Made by a program: the position numbers and the translations under genes
The notes under the pieces: model-generated
What the model saw: only the letters and a program-made list of their open reading frames with translations
What the model was told of the DNA's origin: nothing
Databases searched by the model: none
DNA from: DASQUK01 sp963813485
GTDB taxonomy: Bacteria > Actinomycetota > Acidimicrobiia > Acidimicrobiales > VFJN01
Assembly (NCBI GenBank): GCA_963813485.1
Contig: CAWEZE010000023.1
Span: 77,859 to 141,858 of the forward strand
Direction of reading: 5' to 3'
DNA: 64,000 nt
Shown: positions 52,212 to 61,278 of the stretch, in pieces
How positions within the stretch are numbered: position 1 is the first letter of the stretch
How the letters are laid out: each line of letters starts with the position of its first letter

Positions 52212-53912
52212 ATGGCTGAGCTCACCGGAACGCTGATCGCTCATCGGAAGCGGCTCGGGGAGGTCGCCGGCATTCTCGCCCGCAACGGGTTGGCGGCCTG
52301 GATCCCGCGGGGTTCGGGTCTCCTCGACGCCAGCACCTTCCAGAAGCTGCGCGACCAGGCCGTCGGCCCCGACGTCGCCCACCTCTCCGAGGGCGAGAAG
52401 TTGCGAAACGTCCTGACCGAGCTCGGCACGACGTGGGTCAAGTTCGGCCAGATGCTCAGCCTTCGGCCGGACGTCGTCGGTGCCGACGTGGCCGTGGAGC
52501 TCGAACAGCTCCGAGCCGCTGTGCCCCCCGATCCGCCGGGGGTTGCCCAGCAGACCGTCGAGAAGGAGCTCGGGAACCCCGTTTCCGAGCTGTACGCATC
52601 TTTCGAGAAGGAACCCTTCGCGTCTGGGTCCGTCGCACAAGTGCACCGGGCAACGTTCGCCGACGGCACATCCCTCGCCGTGAAGGTCGTCCACGACGGG
52701 GCAGCCGAGCGGGTGCACGATGACCTCGAGCTCATGGCCGGGCTCGCTGCGTACCTCGAGGCCAAGGACCCCGAACTGGCACAGCTACGGCCGACGATCC
52801 TCATCGACGAGTACACGAAGATGATGGAAGGCGCCATCAACCTCGGCGAGGAGCTGCACAACCTTCAGCGGTTCCACGCGAACTTCGCCAACGAACCCGA
52901 CGTCGTCATCCCGGTTCCGTATCCCGACCGGTCGAGCTCCAAGGTGCTCACGATGTCGCTGATCACGGGATCGCCCTTCACCGACCGGGCCGGCGTCGAA
53001 GCGACAGGTTGGGATGTCGACGCGCTCGTGCAGCGGTCGGCCGACATCTACATGGAGATGATCTTCCGCGATGGGCTGTACCACGCCGACCCTCATCCCG
53101 GGAACTTCCTGATCCCCGACGACGCGCACCTGGCCATCCTTGACTTCGGTGACGTCGGACGCTTGTCGAGCGCACGGCGGCTCCAGCTCGAGAGCCTCGT
53201 GATCGCCGTCGGGACCCGTGATGTGGACGCGCTCGTCGACATCGTCGTCGAGATGACGACCCCACCGCCGGGCATCGACATGCGGGAGCTGCGCGCCGAC
53301 ATCGAAGCCTGGCTGAACCGTTATCTCCTTGTCGGGGTCGGTCAGCTCGACATGGCCGCGATCGTCGATTCGGGCATGGCGCTCCTCCACCGGCACAAGC
53401 TCGTGCTCCCCGCCGACCTCGCCTTGCTGTTCCGCGTCCTCCTGCGCTTGCAGGGGCTGGGGCGGGGAGTCGGCATGGAGGTGCGCGTCACCGAGCTGCT
53501 CCAGCCGTACGTGACGTCGATGATGGCCGATCGGTTCAGCCCGAAGCGGATCGCCCGCAACGCTGCGCGCTCCGTGCGGGGCTGGGAGCACCTCGTCTCT
53601 CGTCTGCCGGACGACGTCGAGGCCATCCTCGACCAATTGCGGGCCGGGGCCCTGGGTGTGGACTTCCGGGTGCGTGATGTCGAGCACGCGATCGACAACC
53701 TGGTCGATGGCCTGGTGACCAGCGCTTCCGTGCTCGCGGGGGCGCAGCTCATCTCCCGCCGCGCCGGTCCGACGCTCGGGGGTGTATCGATCCCCGGTCT
53801 CGTCGCCGCCGGCGTGGGCATGGTCACCTGGCAGCGGCTCGTGGCGCGCCGTGAAACAACGCGATCCTGGGTCACGCGGGCTCGTGAGCTCGCTCAGGCG
53901 AGGCGCGGCTGA
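52212..53912 (+). CDS. ABC1/UbiB-family atypical kinase
   Basis: This 566-residue kinase-like protein has the family KxGQ motif (VKFGQMLSLRPDVV), an alanine/glycine-rich loop GSVAQVHRA, the Lys in LAVKV, a catalytic DGLYHADPHPGN and the metal-binding ILDFGDVG. UbiB/ADCK members are ATPases needed for quinone or lipid metabolism. A C-terminal hydrophobic segment (LGGVSIPGLVAAGVGMV) may anchor it to membrane. The start at 52212 has aaggatgg upstream; 52203 is also possible. Confidence 0.92.
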   Translation: MAELTGTLIAHRKRLGEVAGILARNGLAAWIPRGSGLLDASTFQKLRDQAVGPDVAHLSEGEKLRNVLTELGTTWVKFGQMLSLRPDVVGADVAVELEQLRAAVPPDPPGVAQQTVEKELGNPVSELYASFEKEPFASGSVAQVHRATFADGTSLAVKVVHDGAAERVHDDLELMAGLAAYLEAKDPELAQLRPTILIDEYTKMMEGAINLGEELHNLQRFHANFANEPDVVIPVPYPDRSSSKVLTMSLITGSPFTDRAGVEATGWDVDALVQRSADIYMEMIFRDGLYHADPHPGNFLIPDDAHLAILDFGDVGRLSSARRLQLESLVIAVGTRDVDALVDIVVEMTTPPPGIDMRELRADIEAWLNRYLLVGVGQLDMAAIVDSGMALLHRHKLVLPADLALLFRVLLRLQGLGRGVGMEVRVTELLQPYVTSMMADRFSPKRIARNAARSVRGWEHLVSRLPDDVEAILDQLRAGALGVDFRVRDVEHAIDNLVDGLVTSASVLAGAQLISRRAGPTLGGVSIPGLVAAGVGMVTWQRLVARRETTRSWVTRARELAQARRG

Positions 53913-53949
53913 GCGGCGGGTCGCGCCGTGACGTCACGCCATAACGTCA

Positions 53950-54768
53950 TCAGTCTCGTCGGTTGACGACGACCAGCGGCACCGACACGGTGCGGAGGAG
54001 CTCGCGCACCGTGCCGGCGCGAAGGCCCTTGTGCCGTCCACCGCCCACGACGAGAAGCCCCGCAGGCCGGCTCGCAAGGTGATCCACGATCCCGTCGGTG
54101 ACGCCGACCGGGTCCGGGATCGAGGCGGTCGACACCGACGCCAGGTCATGACCATCGATGCCTCGCTCGATGGCGCCGAGATAGACGTCGGGGTCCACCG
54201 GCGGTCCGTGATGACGCGTGAAGTGCCCGGGCCGGCCGAGGTCCTCGGGCGCAGGTTCGAACACGGTGACGATCCTGAGTGGCGCCCCCAGCTGGCGCGC
54301 CCACGACATCGCGATGGCCAGCAGCGGTTGGGGATCGCCGACACCGTCGACTGCGACGACGACGTCCGTTGCCCGGGCGGCCTCGGCCGCGTGTTCGCCG
54401 ACGACGACGATCGGACAAGGTGCGCGGGCGACAAGCGCTGAACCGACGGAGTGGATGAGCCGGGCGGCGACTGTCCCGTGGTCGTGGCTGGCGAAGCACA
54501 GGACGCTGGTGCAGTCGGCCGCCAGCTCCAGGAGCGCGCCGGTCGGATCGGGGTCGACGATCACGTCGATCTCCGGACCCTTCGTGGCTGCCACCTGCCG
54601 GGCAGTGCCGTTGAGGTGCCTCTGCACCCGTGCGAGCTCATCGTCATCGCGGGCGATTCCGACGAGACGGAGGCCCGCGTGACCCATACGGGCGATCGCG
54701 ACCGCGGCGGGGAGCGCCTTCGCGGCAAAGTCGGATCCGTCGAGCGGGACGATCAGTGTCTCGAACAT
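53950..54768 (-). CDS. Tandem-domain universal stress protein (UspA)
   Basis: The 272-residue protein has two Usp domains: MFETLIVPLDGSDFAAKALP onward, with ending ALVARAPCPIVVVGEH, and DVVVAVDGVGDPQPLLAIA onward, with ending LVVGGGRHKGLRAGTVRELLRTVSVPLVVVN. The first-domain glycine loop is altered (ASHDHGTVAARLIHSVGS), so ATP binding may be limited to one domain or lost. It converges on the UbiB-like gene. It is a different subfamily from the 1.8-kb protein. Confidence 0.88.
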   Translation of the reverse strand: MFETLIVPLDGSDFAAKALPAAVAIARMGHAGLRLVGIARDDDELARVQRHLNGTARQVAATKGPEIDVIVDPDPTGALLELAADCTSVLCFASHDHGTVAARLIHSVGSALVARAPCPIVVVGEHAAEAARATDVVVAVDGVGDPQPLLAIAMSWARQLGAPLRIVTVFEPAPEDLGRPGHFTRHHGPPVDPDVYLGAIERGIDGHDLASVSTASIPDPVGVTDGIVDHLASRPAGLLVVGGGRHKGLRAGTVRELLRTVSVPLVVVNRRD

Positions 54769-54971
54769 TTGCCTCCTTCAGCGGGTGGAGCGCTACCCAG
54801 GGCTGAACGGATTCGTAACGAACATGGCTCCTCCCTTCGCAGCGCCCGAATCGACGGTGTTCGCGTTGGCCTGACGGTCCGGCAGCGTCGTCACGATGAT
54901 GGCGATCGAGCCCGATGGCCCGCTTCCGTCGAATGACTGCACGTCGTCGGCGTCAGTGGTAGTTGCCGAGA

Positions 54972-55403
54972 TCAGTCGCCTTCTAAAGCCGGAAGGTCGC
55001 GGCGCAGTACCGCGTGCGGCAGGCCGAGGAGGTGCGCGGCCGCCCCCTTCGGCACGGGCGACTCAACGTCGAGCTCGCTCTGCTCGCCTGCCAGTGGATG
55101 CAGGTCGCGGTGCTCCGACCGCCCGACTGACGAGGCCCGGAGCTTTCCGGGGTGCCACTGGCTGCCTCGGCGGGTCGGGGCGGCCAGGACAATCAGGTCT
55201 GCGTGTTGGACGACCTCGTCGGTGGAGACGGCGCGCGCGCCGGGAGCGAGCACGTCGACGGTCAGCGCGATGTGTTCAGCGGCTCCCGACCCTGACATGG
55301 CGACGTCGTACCCGGCGGCGATTGCGGCACGGGCGATCGTCGTGCCCAGCTTGCCGGCGCCGATGATGCCCAGGCGGCGTGAGGTGGTCTCGCTACGAGG
55401 CAC
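54972..55403 (-). pseudogene. NADPH:F420-reductase-like protein, truncated
   Basis: Residues 1-70 are a Rossmann half: LGIIGAGKLGTTIARAAIAAGYDVAMSG, then VLAPGARAVSTDEVVQHADLIVLAAPT, close to F420-dependent NADP oxidoreductases. The remaining ~70 residues have no clean match and the normal 200-residue length is not reached, so the gene is truncated or frameshifted. It overlaps the start region of the LLM gene at 55393. If intact, it would supply reduced F420 to that LLM. Confidence 0.55.
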
Positions 55404-56490
55404 GGGATCCGGCGTTGATCGCCGCCGCGGGCGGTTCCGACGCCATCGGCACCGGAGTCTCGAGCAGCTCCCGGACCCTGGGGATCACCTCTCGCCCGTA
55501 GAGCTCGATCATCGTCATTCGCTGTTCGTGGGGCACTCGCCCGGTGGCGTAGGCCAGGTCGAATCGGCTGAGCCCGAGCAGCCGGATGTTTGCGGCCAGC
55601 TTGGTGGCGACGGTTTCAGGCGACCCGACGTACTGCGATCCGTCGGCGATCTCGGCCTCGAAGTTGCTCCGTGTCGGGCACGCCCAGCCGCGCTCGCGCG
55701 AGGCCGCCTCGAGCGCCTCTGCCCAGTGCGGCCACTGCAGGTCGGCTGCCTCCTCGTCTGTCTTGGCCACGAACCCCCCGGAGTGCATGCCGACCGGCAG
55801 CGACGGGTGCCCGTACTCCTCGAGCGCCCGCTTGTAGAGCTCGACGTAGGGGGCGAATCGGCTCGGGTGCCCGCCGATGATGGCCAGCATCAGCGGCAGG
55901 CCGTAGCGGGCGGCCCGGATCACCGACTGCGGGCTACCACCGACACCCACCCACGTGGGGAGGTGTCCCTCTGGCAGAGGAGGACTCACATGCTGGTCGG
56001 TGAGCGGTGATCTGGAGCTGCCCGACCAGGTGACGGGTTGGTCCCGGAGCAGGCGAGTCAGCAGGTCGAGGTTCTCCTCGAACAGCGTCTCGTAGTCGGC
56101 GAGGTCGAACCCGAACAGCGGGAAGGAATCGGTCAGCGAGCCACGGCCGACGATGAGCTGGGCGCGACCGTTGGACACCGCGTCGAGGGTCGCGAACTCG
56201 GCGTACACCCGCACCGGGTCCTGCGTGCTCAGCACCGTGACCGCGGTGCCCAGACGGATGCGTTCAGTTCGGCCGGCGATCGCGGCCAACATGACGGCAC
56301 CCGCGGAGTCCATGAGCTCGGGCCGGTAGTGCTCGCCGATGTTGAACGAGTCGATCCCGACGGCATCGGCGAGGACGGCTTCGTCGATGGTGTTGCGGAT
56401 GACGACGTCACCGGCGAGCGGTCGACCGGACTCGTCGACGGTCAGGTAGACGGGCGTATCCAGTCCAAACTCGATGTCATGGCTGGTCAT
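55393..56490 (-). CDS. LLM class flavin/F420-dependent oxidoreductase
   Basis: The 365-residue luciferase-like enzyme shows EFGLDTPVYLTVDESGRPL, DSFNIGEHYRPELMDSAGAVMLAAIAG, IRLGTAVTVLSTQDPVRVYAEFATLDAVSNGRAQLIVGRGS and LPTWVGVGGSPQSVIRAARYGLPLMLAIIGG, as in bacterial luciferase-like monooxygenases that probably use FMN. The ATG at 56490 has a near-perfect Shine-Dalgarno (aggaggtag). It overlaps the F420-reductase-like remnant by 11 bp at its 3' end, suggesting a two-gene unit. Confidence 0.9.
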   Translation of the reverse strand: MTSHDIEFGLDTPVYLTVDESGRPLAGDVVIRNTIDEAVLADAVGIDSFNIGEHYRPELMDSAGAVMLAAIAGRTERIRLGTAVTVLSTQDPVRVYAEFATLDAVSNGRAQLIVGRGSLTDSFPLFGFDLADYETLFEENLDLLTRLLRDQPVTWSGSSRSPLTDQHVSPPLPEGHLPTWVGVGGSPQSVIRAARYGLPLMLAIIGGHPSRFAPYVELYKRALEEYGHPSLPVGMHSGGFVAKTDEEAADLQWPHWAEALEAASRERGWACPTRSNFEAEIADGSQYVGSPETVATKLAANIRLLGLSRFDLAYATGRVPHEQRMTMIELYGREVIPRVRELLETPVPMASEPPAAAINAGSRAS

Positions 56491-56585
56491 AGCTACCTCC
56501 TGGTATGCGACGAAGGCGCCGCGGCTCGTTCGCAGCACGGGCTTTCGCCTGAGCGGTCTGCCCAGGCGGGAAGCGGACCGTCCGG

Positions 56586-57149
56586 TCAGCTGGTGGGCTC
56601 GAGCAGCTGAAGGTCGAGCTCGACCGTCACGACATCACCGAGCGCGACCGCACTGATGCCGGGCGGCATCGCGACGTCGATCCCGAAGTCCTTGCGGCGG
56701 ATCTCGGTCGTGGCCTCGAACCCGGCGTGGCGGGGGCCGCCCGGAAAGCTTTCGATGCCGCCGAGCTCGACGGCGAGCACGATCGGTCGGGTGACGTCGC
56801 CGATGGTCAGATCGCCATCGATCTGGTACTCCGATCCGGCGCCTATGACGCGTGTGGAGCGGAACACCATGGTCGGGCGCTTGGCAACGTCGATGATGTC
56901 GGACGACAGCACGTGCGCGTCCCGGTCGGCGTTGGCGGTGTCGATCGATGCCACGTCGACGGTGGCGTTCACGGTCGTCGTGTCGAGGGTCTCGCCGATG
57001 ACGACATCGGCCTCGAAGCGGGTGAAGCGGCCCCGGACCTTGGATACGCCGAGGTGGCGGATGCTGAAGCTGATCGACGAGTGGTTGGTGTCGACGGCCC
57101 AACGGCCGGGGGCCAGGGGCAGCGAGACGCTTGTCGGTGCGGAGGTCAT
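56586..57149 (-). CDS. YceI-family lipid-binding protein
   Basis: The 187-residue lipocalin-like protein has WAVDTNHSSISFSIRHLGVSKVRGRF, VNATVDVASIDTANADRDAHVLSSDIIDVAKRPTMVF, YQIDGDLTIGDVTRPIVLAVE and FEATTEIRRKDFGIDV, the complete YceI pattern that binds isoprenoid chains or similar lipids. No signal peptide is seen, so it is cytoplasmic, as in many actinobacteria. It diverges from the XRE regulator at 57251. Confidence 0.93.
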   Translation of the reverse strand: MTSAPTSVSLPLAPGRWAVDTNHSSISFSIRHLGVSKVRGRFTRFEADVVIGETLDTTTVNATVDVASIDTANADRDAHVLSSDIIDVAKRPTMVFRSTRVIGAGSEYQIDGDLTIGDVTRPIVLAVELGGIESFPGGPRHAGFEATTEIRRKDFGIDVAMPPGISAVALGDVVTVELDLQLLEPTS

Positions 57150-57250
57150 GGCTGCAGCATCCGCCGAGTGCGACGGTGCGAGAAGGCCGGGCCGATCCTG
57201 GTACTGGCGGGGCCAGGGTCTTTCGCCGGTTCCTCGGGCATGCTGGTGGG

Positions 57251-58111
57251 GTGACGACGGTGGCCGAGTTCCTTCGGGCTCGCCGAGAGCAGCTGCAGCC
57301 CGGCGATGTCGGGCTGCCTGACAGCGGTCGCCGGCGAACTCCGGGTCTGCGCCGCGAAGAGGTGGCGACGCTCGCCGGGGTCAGCATCGACTACCTCATT
57401 CGTCTCGAGCAGGGCCGCGACACCCGACCCTCGCCGAGCGTGATCGCCGCGCTCGCCGACGCACTGCGCCTCGACGACGACCAACGCCGGCAGCTCTACA
57501 CGCTGGCCATGGTCAGCCAATCCGCGGAGCTGTGTCCAGCAGCCCGTCCGCTGGCCAGCGCGGTAGCCCCGACCGTGGTGGCGATCCTCGAGGGACTGGG
57601 CAAGACGCCGGCGTTCGTGGTCGGCCCCGCCAACGATGTGCTCGCCTGGAACGACGCGTGGGAACGGCTCGTCCGCCCGCTCGGACTGCTCGACGGGACG
57701 GCGCCGAACCTCGCCCGCCACGTGTTCCTCCACCCGAGTGCCCGAACGGTGTATCCCGACTGGGACGCAGCGGCCGATCAACAGATCAGCCGCCTCCGCG
57801 CCGCCAGCGCCCGCTGGGGTGAGGATGATCAATTCGCCGCGCTGATGGACGAGCTGCGCACCTCGCCGGACTTCATCGAGCGGTGGTCGATCGTTGCGAC
57901 GACCGAGAAGCGCCGTGGTGCGACGCGCATCGTGCACCCGGACATCGGCCGACTGCACCTCAACTACGAGGTGCTTCTCCTTGCCGATGACATCGACGAG
58001 CAACGCCTCATCACCTGGCTTCCCGCCGACGACGCAACCGCCCTCGCGCTCGCCCGCACCGGCGACGAGGCGGTTCCATCGAGCCCCGCGCAGCTCCGCG
58101 TCATCGGCTGA
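57251..58111 (+). CDS. XRE/MmyB-type transcriptional regulator
   Basis: The 286-residue regulator starts with GTG and a helix-turn-helix (LGDVG-type linker, then LRREEVATLAGVSIDYLIRLEQGRDTRPSPSVIAALADAL), followed by an MmyB-like PAS/ligand domain (FVVGPANDVLAWNDAWERLVRPLG, RHVFLHPSARTVYPDWDAAADQ, HPDIGRLHLNYEVLLLADDID). The usual form binds fatty acids and controls a neighbouring oxidoreductase. It diverges from the YceI gene. The start fits the usual VTTVAEFLRARRE N-terminus. Confidence 0.9.
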   Translation: MTTVAEFLRARREQLQPGDVGLPDSGRRRTPGLRREEVATLAGVSIDYLIRLEQGRDTRPSPSVIAALADALRLDDDQRRQLYTLAMVSQSAELCPAARPLASAVAPTVVAILEGLGKTPAFVVGPANDVLAWNDAWERLVRPLGLLDGTAPNLARHVFLHPSARTVYPDWDAAADQQISRLRAASARWGEDDQFAALMDELRTSPDFIERWSIVATTEKRRGATRIVHPDIGRLHLNYEVLLLADDIDEQRLITWLPADDATALALARTGDEAVPSSPAQLRVIG

Positions 58112-58467
58112 AAGAACCCGCGACCACGGCGAAGGCGGCCCGGGTCAGCGAGGTCGTGCGACAACGTCGAGCTTGGCCGACACCGCAGAGGTAGCTCGCT
58201 CGCACGGACAGTCCGCAGGCTCGGCTCCGGCTCGCGCGGCGAGCCCGTCCACTCGTGCCGCCTGTCGAGGCAGCGCGCGAAGACGCTGCTCGGGCGCGAC
58301 GGCCTGCCGCGATGGCCCGATGGCACGTCGTCGTGTTTCGCCGCGTACACGATCATCGGTTTTCAGGTCCCCTGTCAGGTGATCTTCTCCAGGTCTGTCA
58401 GGGACCGCCGGTCGAGGAGCGGCTTCCCACACCGCCAGCCCTGCAGATCCGTCGACCCTCTCATCTC
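58112..58467. other. Intergenic region without a supported gene
   Basis: No clear protein. Two imperfect copies of ctgtcagg lie near 58370-58408, within weak ggtccc/gggacc arms. The region may hold the lost 5' part of the DAC-domain fragment that follows, but no frame shows it. Confidence 0.3.
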
Positions 58468-58731
58468 GCCCCACTTCGACACGCTCTGGCCCAGGTCGAC
58501 GGCGCAGCCGTCTTCGATGCCAGCGGTGTGCTGCGCCGGCTCGGGGTGCGGCTGGTGCCGAGCGCGGCCGCCGAGGAGACCGTCGACGTGCTCGGCGGTA
58601 CGCGACACACGTCAGGCCGTCGCTACAGCCGCGACGACAGACTCGCCACAGTCATCGCCATCAGCGAGGACGGCCCGGTCTCCGTTCTACGCAATGGCGC
58701 CCTGCTCGGCGACTCCGACAACGACGATTGA
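58468..58731 (+). pseudogene. Fragment of a DAC (DisA_N-type) diadenylate-cyclase domain
   Basis: The last ~85 residues before the stop read LRHALAQVDGAAVFDASGV, then LGGTRHTSGRRYSRDDRLATVIAISEDGPVSVLRNG. The DGA motif and the following GTRH segment match the second half of the c-di-AMP synthase domain (normally DGA and RHR). The N-terminal half and start are not visible upstream. It is probably a decayed relative, with a TS in place of the usual RHR pair, hence unlikely to be active. Confidence 0.5.
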
Positions 58732-58818
58732 CATGCCACCCCTGAGAGGACGTTCTGCGATGGACGAGATCGAGATCGTGCTTCAGACGACTCGCACCCA
58801 TGTGGCCCGCGCCGGTGG

Positions 58819-59433
58819 TCAGCGACTGGCGTCTGCCGGCCCTCTGGCTTCGAGTTGTTGCGCGAGCAGAAAGTACGCGGCGAGCGAGCCGGGAGGGGCC
58901 GCCGCCTCGGACAGGGTCGCGTGCTTCAAGATGGCTTCGAAGATGGCACTGTTGCCCGGAGGCTTGGGGAGGGCGTCGAGCACCTCATCGCGCAACTGGT
59001 CATCGATGGCGTTGGCGAGGTGTCCGACGTCGACGAACACGCCCTTGTAGGTCAGGTAGGTGAGCAGGCCTCGGCGGTCGGCGATCCCGTGGGAGGAGTG
59101 GAGTGCGATGGCCTCCCACACTCGGTCGACACCTGCTTCCGGGACGCCGTGCGAGCGGAGCACCGACGCAGCCAGGTCGGCACCCTCGACTTCAAACCGT
59201 GCGTGGCCTTCTGCTCGGTCGCCGAGCCCGAGGTCGTGCATCACTGCCGCGGCGAAGAGCAGTTCTTCGTCATAGGCCGCATCGTCGAGGCAACCTTCGT
59301 GTTCGGCGACCAGGCGTGCGAAGAGGAACGAGCGGATGCTGTGGTCGACGATCGGTTGGCTCTCTGTCGACCGGACGAGCGCCAAGCTGGCGTCTGCAAT
59401 CGGTCCAGTGGGCAGGGCGAGGATGTCCTTCAC
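58819..59433 (-). CDS. HD-domain phosphohydrolase
   Basis: The 204-residue protein has an HD pattern: HSIRSFLFARLVAEH, LFAAAVMHDLGLGDRAEGHARFEVEGADLA (the HD pair) and WEAIALHSSHGIADRRG (a further His). It resembles cyanamide-hydratase/YfbR-like HD enzymes often found beside GlxA regulators. It would hydrolyse a phosphoester or related bond with a bound metal. It diverges from the GlxA gene at 59505, which may regulate it. Confidence 0.85.
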   Translation of the reverse strand: MKDILALPTGPIADASLALVRSTESQPIVDHSIRSFLFARLVAEHEGCLDDAAYDEELLFAAAVMHDLGLGDRAEGHARFEVEGADLAASVLRSHGVPEAGVDRVWEAIALHSSHGIADRRGLLTYLTYKGVFVDVGHLANAIDDQLRDEVLDALPKPPGNSAIFEAILKHATLSEAAAPPGSLAAYFLLAQQLEARGPADASR

Positions 59434-59504
59434 GAGGTCGACCGTACGGTTGAGACCGACTGTTCGAAAGTGGCCCGCAGGCCATCTACCGCTATGTTCG
59501 GGCC

Positions 59505-60461
59505 ATGGCTCTCGAGCGCCCTCACCGGGTCGCGGTCCTTGCTTTGCCGGGCGTCATTCCACTTGAGCTCGGCATTGCGACTCAGGTGTTCGGGCGCGAC
59601 CCTCACTACGACCTCGTCGTGTGCGCGGAGGGCCGGTCGGCGCCGGCGCCCAGATCCGGCGTGAGTATTACGACGGCAGTCGGGCTAGAGGGACTGGATC
59701 GAGTTCAGACCGTCATCGTCCCGGGCTACGACACACTCGACGTCGCAGTGTCGACCGCTGCCCGCGAGGCTGTGCGACTCGCGCACGGTCGCGGCGCTCG
59801 CCTTGTCTCCATCTGTACCGGGGCCTTCGCCCTTGCCGAGGCGGGGCTTCTCGATGGGCGTGCAGCGACAACCCATTGGCGCTGGACCGAGGAACTGCAA
59901 CGTCGGCACCCGGAAGTACGGGTCTTGCCGAACCGACTCTTCGTCGACGACGGAGACATCCTCAGTTCCGCCGGCGTCACAGCAGGGATCGATCTCTGCT
60001 TGTACCTCGTCCGCACCGACCATGGCGCCGCGGCTGCCAACAACCGAGCTCGAGCCCTCGTCGCGCCGCCTCAGAGGCGAGGGGGCCAGGCGCAGTTCAC
60101 CGAGCGCCTCCAACCGCACGCGACCGGCGACCAACTCGGCCCACTTCGCGAGTGGATGCTGCAGAACATCGGATTGCCTTTGGACCTTGACACGCTCGCC
60201 GCGCACGCCCACGTGTCCCGACGAACTCTCACCCGTCGGTTCCGCGAGGAGACCGGAATGGCTCCGATGGCATGGCTTGCCGACGCACGCATTGACCGAG
60301 CACGGGAGCTTCTAGAGACCACCACCGCGCCCGTCGAGAGCATCGGTCGACTGACGGGCCTCGGGGCTCCAGCCTCGGTCAGAGCGGCGTTTCACCGACG
60401 ACTGAGCACTTCGCCGCAGGAGTACCGGGCGATGTTCCGTCACGGGACGCCGACCGGATAA
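59505..60461 (+). CDS. GlxA-family AraC regulator (DJ-1/PfpI plus AraC HTH)
   Basis: The 318-residue protein has an N-terminal DJ-1/PfpI-like domain (VAVLALPGVIPLELGIATQVFG, TVIVPGYDTLDV, LVSICTGAFALAEAGLLDGRAATTHW with a nucleophile-elbow-like cysteine) and a C-terminal AraC HTH (LDTLAAHAHVSRRTLTRRFREETGMAP, then ARELLETTTAPVESIGRLTGLG). These regulators sense small molecules and often control an adjacent HD-domain gene, here divergent. It is intact. Confidence 0.92.
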   Translation: MALERPHRVAVLALPGVIPLELGIATQVFGRDPHYDLVVCAEGRSAPAPRSGVSITTAVGLEGLDRVQTVIVPGYDTLDVAVSTAAREAVRLAHGRGARLVSICTGAFALAEAGLLDGRAATTHWRWTEELQRRHPEVRVLPNRLFVDDGDILSSAGVTAGIDLCLYLVRTDHGAAAANNRARALVAPPQRRGGQAQFTERLQPHATGDQLGPLREWMLQNIGLPLDLDTLAAHAHVSRRTLTRRFREETGMAPMAWLADARIDRARELLETTTAPVESIGRLTGLGAPASVRAAFHRRLSTSPQEYRAMFRHGTPTG

Positions 60462-60697
60462 GCGCTCGGCCCTGACGCGATCGTCACCCCACGCCCGCCT
60501 GCCAGGTGAGCGAGCGCCACGAGCAGAGCCAGGTCACGAGCGGACGAAGACGGCGTGAACAGCGATGCCTGTCACTGTGGGGTCCTCAGTGAGCACGAGC
60601 TCTCGCTTCGGTCGGGCCAGCGATGCCTCCACTCGTCGTCTGACGAGAAGCGGATCGCGACCGATCGCAAGGTCTCTCGCGCGGCTAACGACGCAGA

Positions 60698-61255
60698 TCA
60701 CTGTGGGGCGATGAGCAGCTCGGAGATCAGCTCACCGTCCAACACGAACTGGTAGCGGAGGTCGACCTCACCGCCGGGGAAGTTGCCCTCGAGGTGGTTG
60801 ACGATGAGCCAGTTCCCCGCATCCATGGACGCCGCCCGCACCAGCGTGCGGGTGTAGGTGAACTGCGTGGACCCGCGATCGAGCCAGTCTCGGATCTCAG
60901 ACGGTCCGACGTAGTCGTGGCCGTCATCGTGGACCCGCGCGCCGGGCGTGAACGTGGCGAGAGCATCCTCGGTGGCTCGACGATCGTGAGCGGAGAAGTA
61001 GCGGACGATGACGTCAGGAACCACGGCGCCGGCGTCCCAGATCGGGTAGTCGGTGTCGCCGCCCTCGAACGTGACCCACACCAGGTCGCCGACCGCCGGG
61101 GTGGCCGCGCCTCCCGGCGGGAGGGAGGGCGCCGCCCACGCCCCGGCCTCGGTGCCCCACACCTCGGGGACGATGACGAGCAGCCGGTGCTCGCCGATCG
61201 GATCGGCGTCGTCCACAACGCTGCCCTGGTACCTGCCCCCGAAGCCGCTCGCCAT
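60698..61255 (-). CDS. Fusion of phage-baseplate OB domain (gp5/VgrG-like) and SnoaL/NTF2-like domain
   Basis: The 185-residue protein joins two domains in one frame. Residues 1-75 (GFGGRYQGSVVDDADPIGEHRLLVIVPEVWG, then AVGDLVWVTFEGGDTDYPIWDAG) match the OB-fold of gp5/VgrG/baseplate-V proteins of contractile injection systems. Residues 76-185 (IVRYFSAHDRRATEDALATFTPGARVHDDG, YVGPSEIRDWLD, NHLEGNFPGGEVDLRYQFVLDG) are a SnoaL-like fold. No other tail or injection gene is nearby. It is an unusual combination; it may be a recent fusion or a captured cargo adaptor. Confidence 0.72.
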   Translation of the reverse strand: MASGFGGRYQGSVVDDADPIGEHRLLVIVPEVWGTEAGAWAAPSLPPGGAATPAVGDLVWVTFEGGDTDYPIWDAGAVVPDVIVRYFSAHDRRATEDALATFTPGARVHDDGHDYVGPSEIRDWLDRGSTQFTYTRTLVRAASMDAGNWLIVNHLEGNFPGGEVDLRYQFVLDGELISELLIAPQ

Positions 61256-61278
61256 GCTCGCAGTCTGCCTCGTTGCGC

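Noticed and set aside
53927..53938. Palindrome cgtgacgtcacg between convergent stops as operator
   Set aside because: It lies between two 3' ends, has no loop, and is short; at most a weak terminator.
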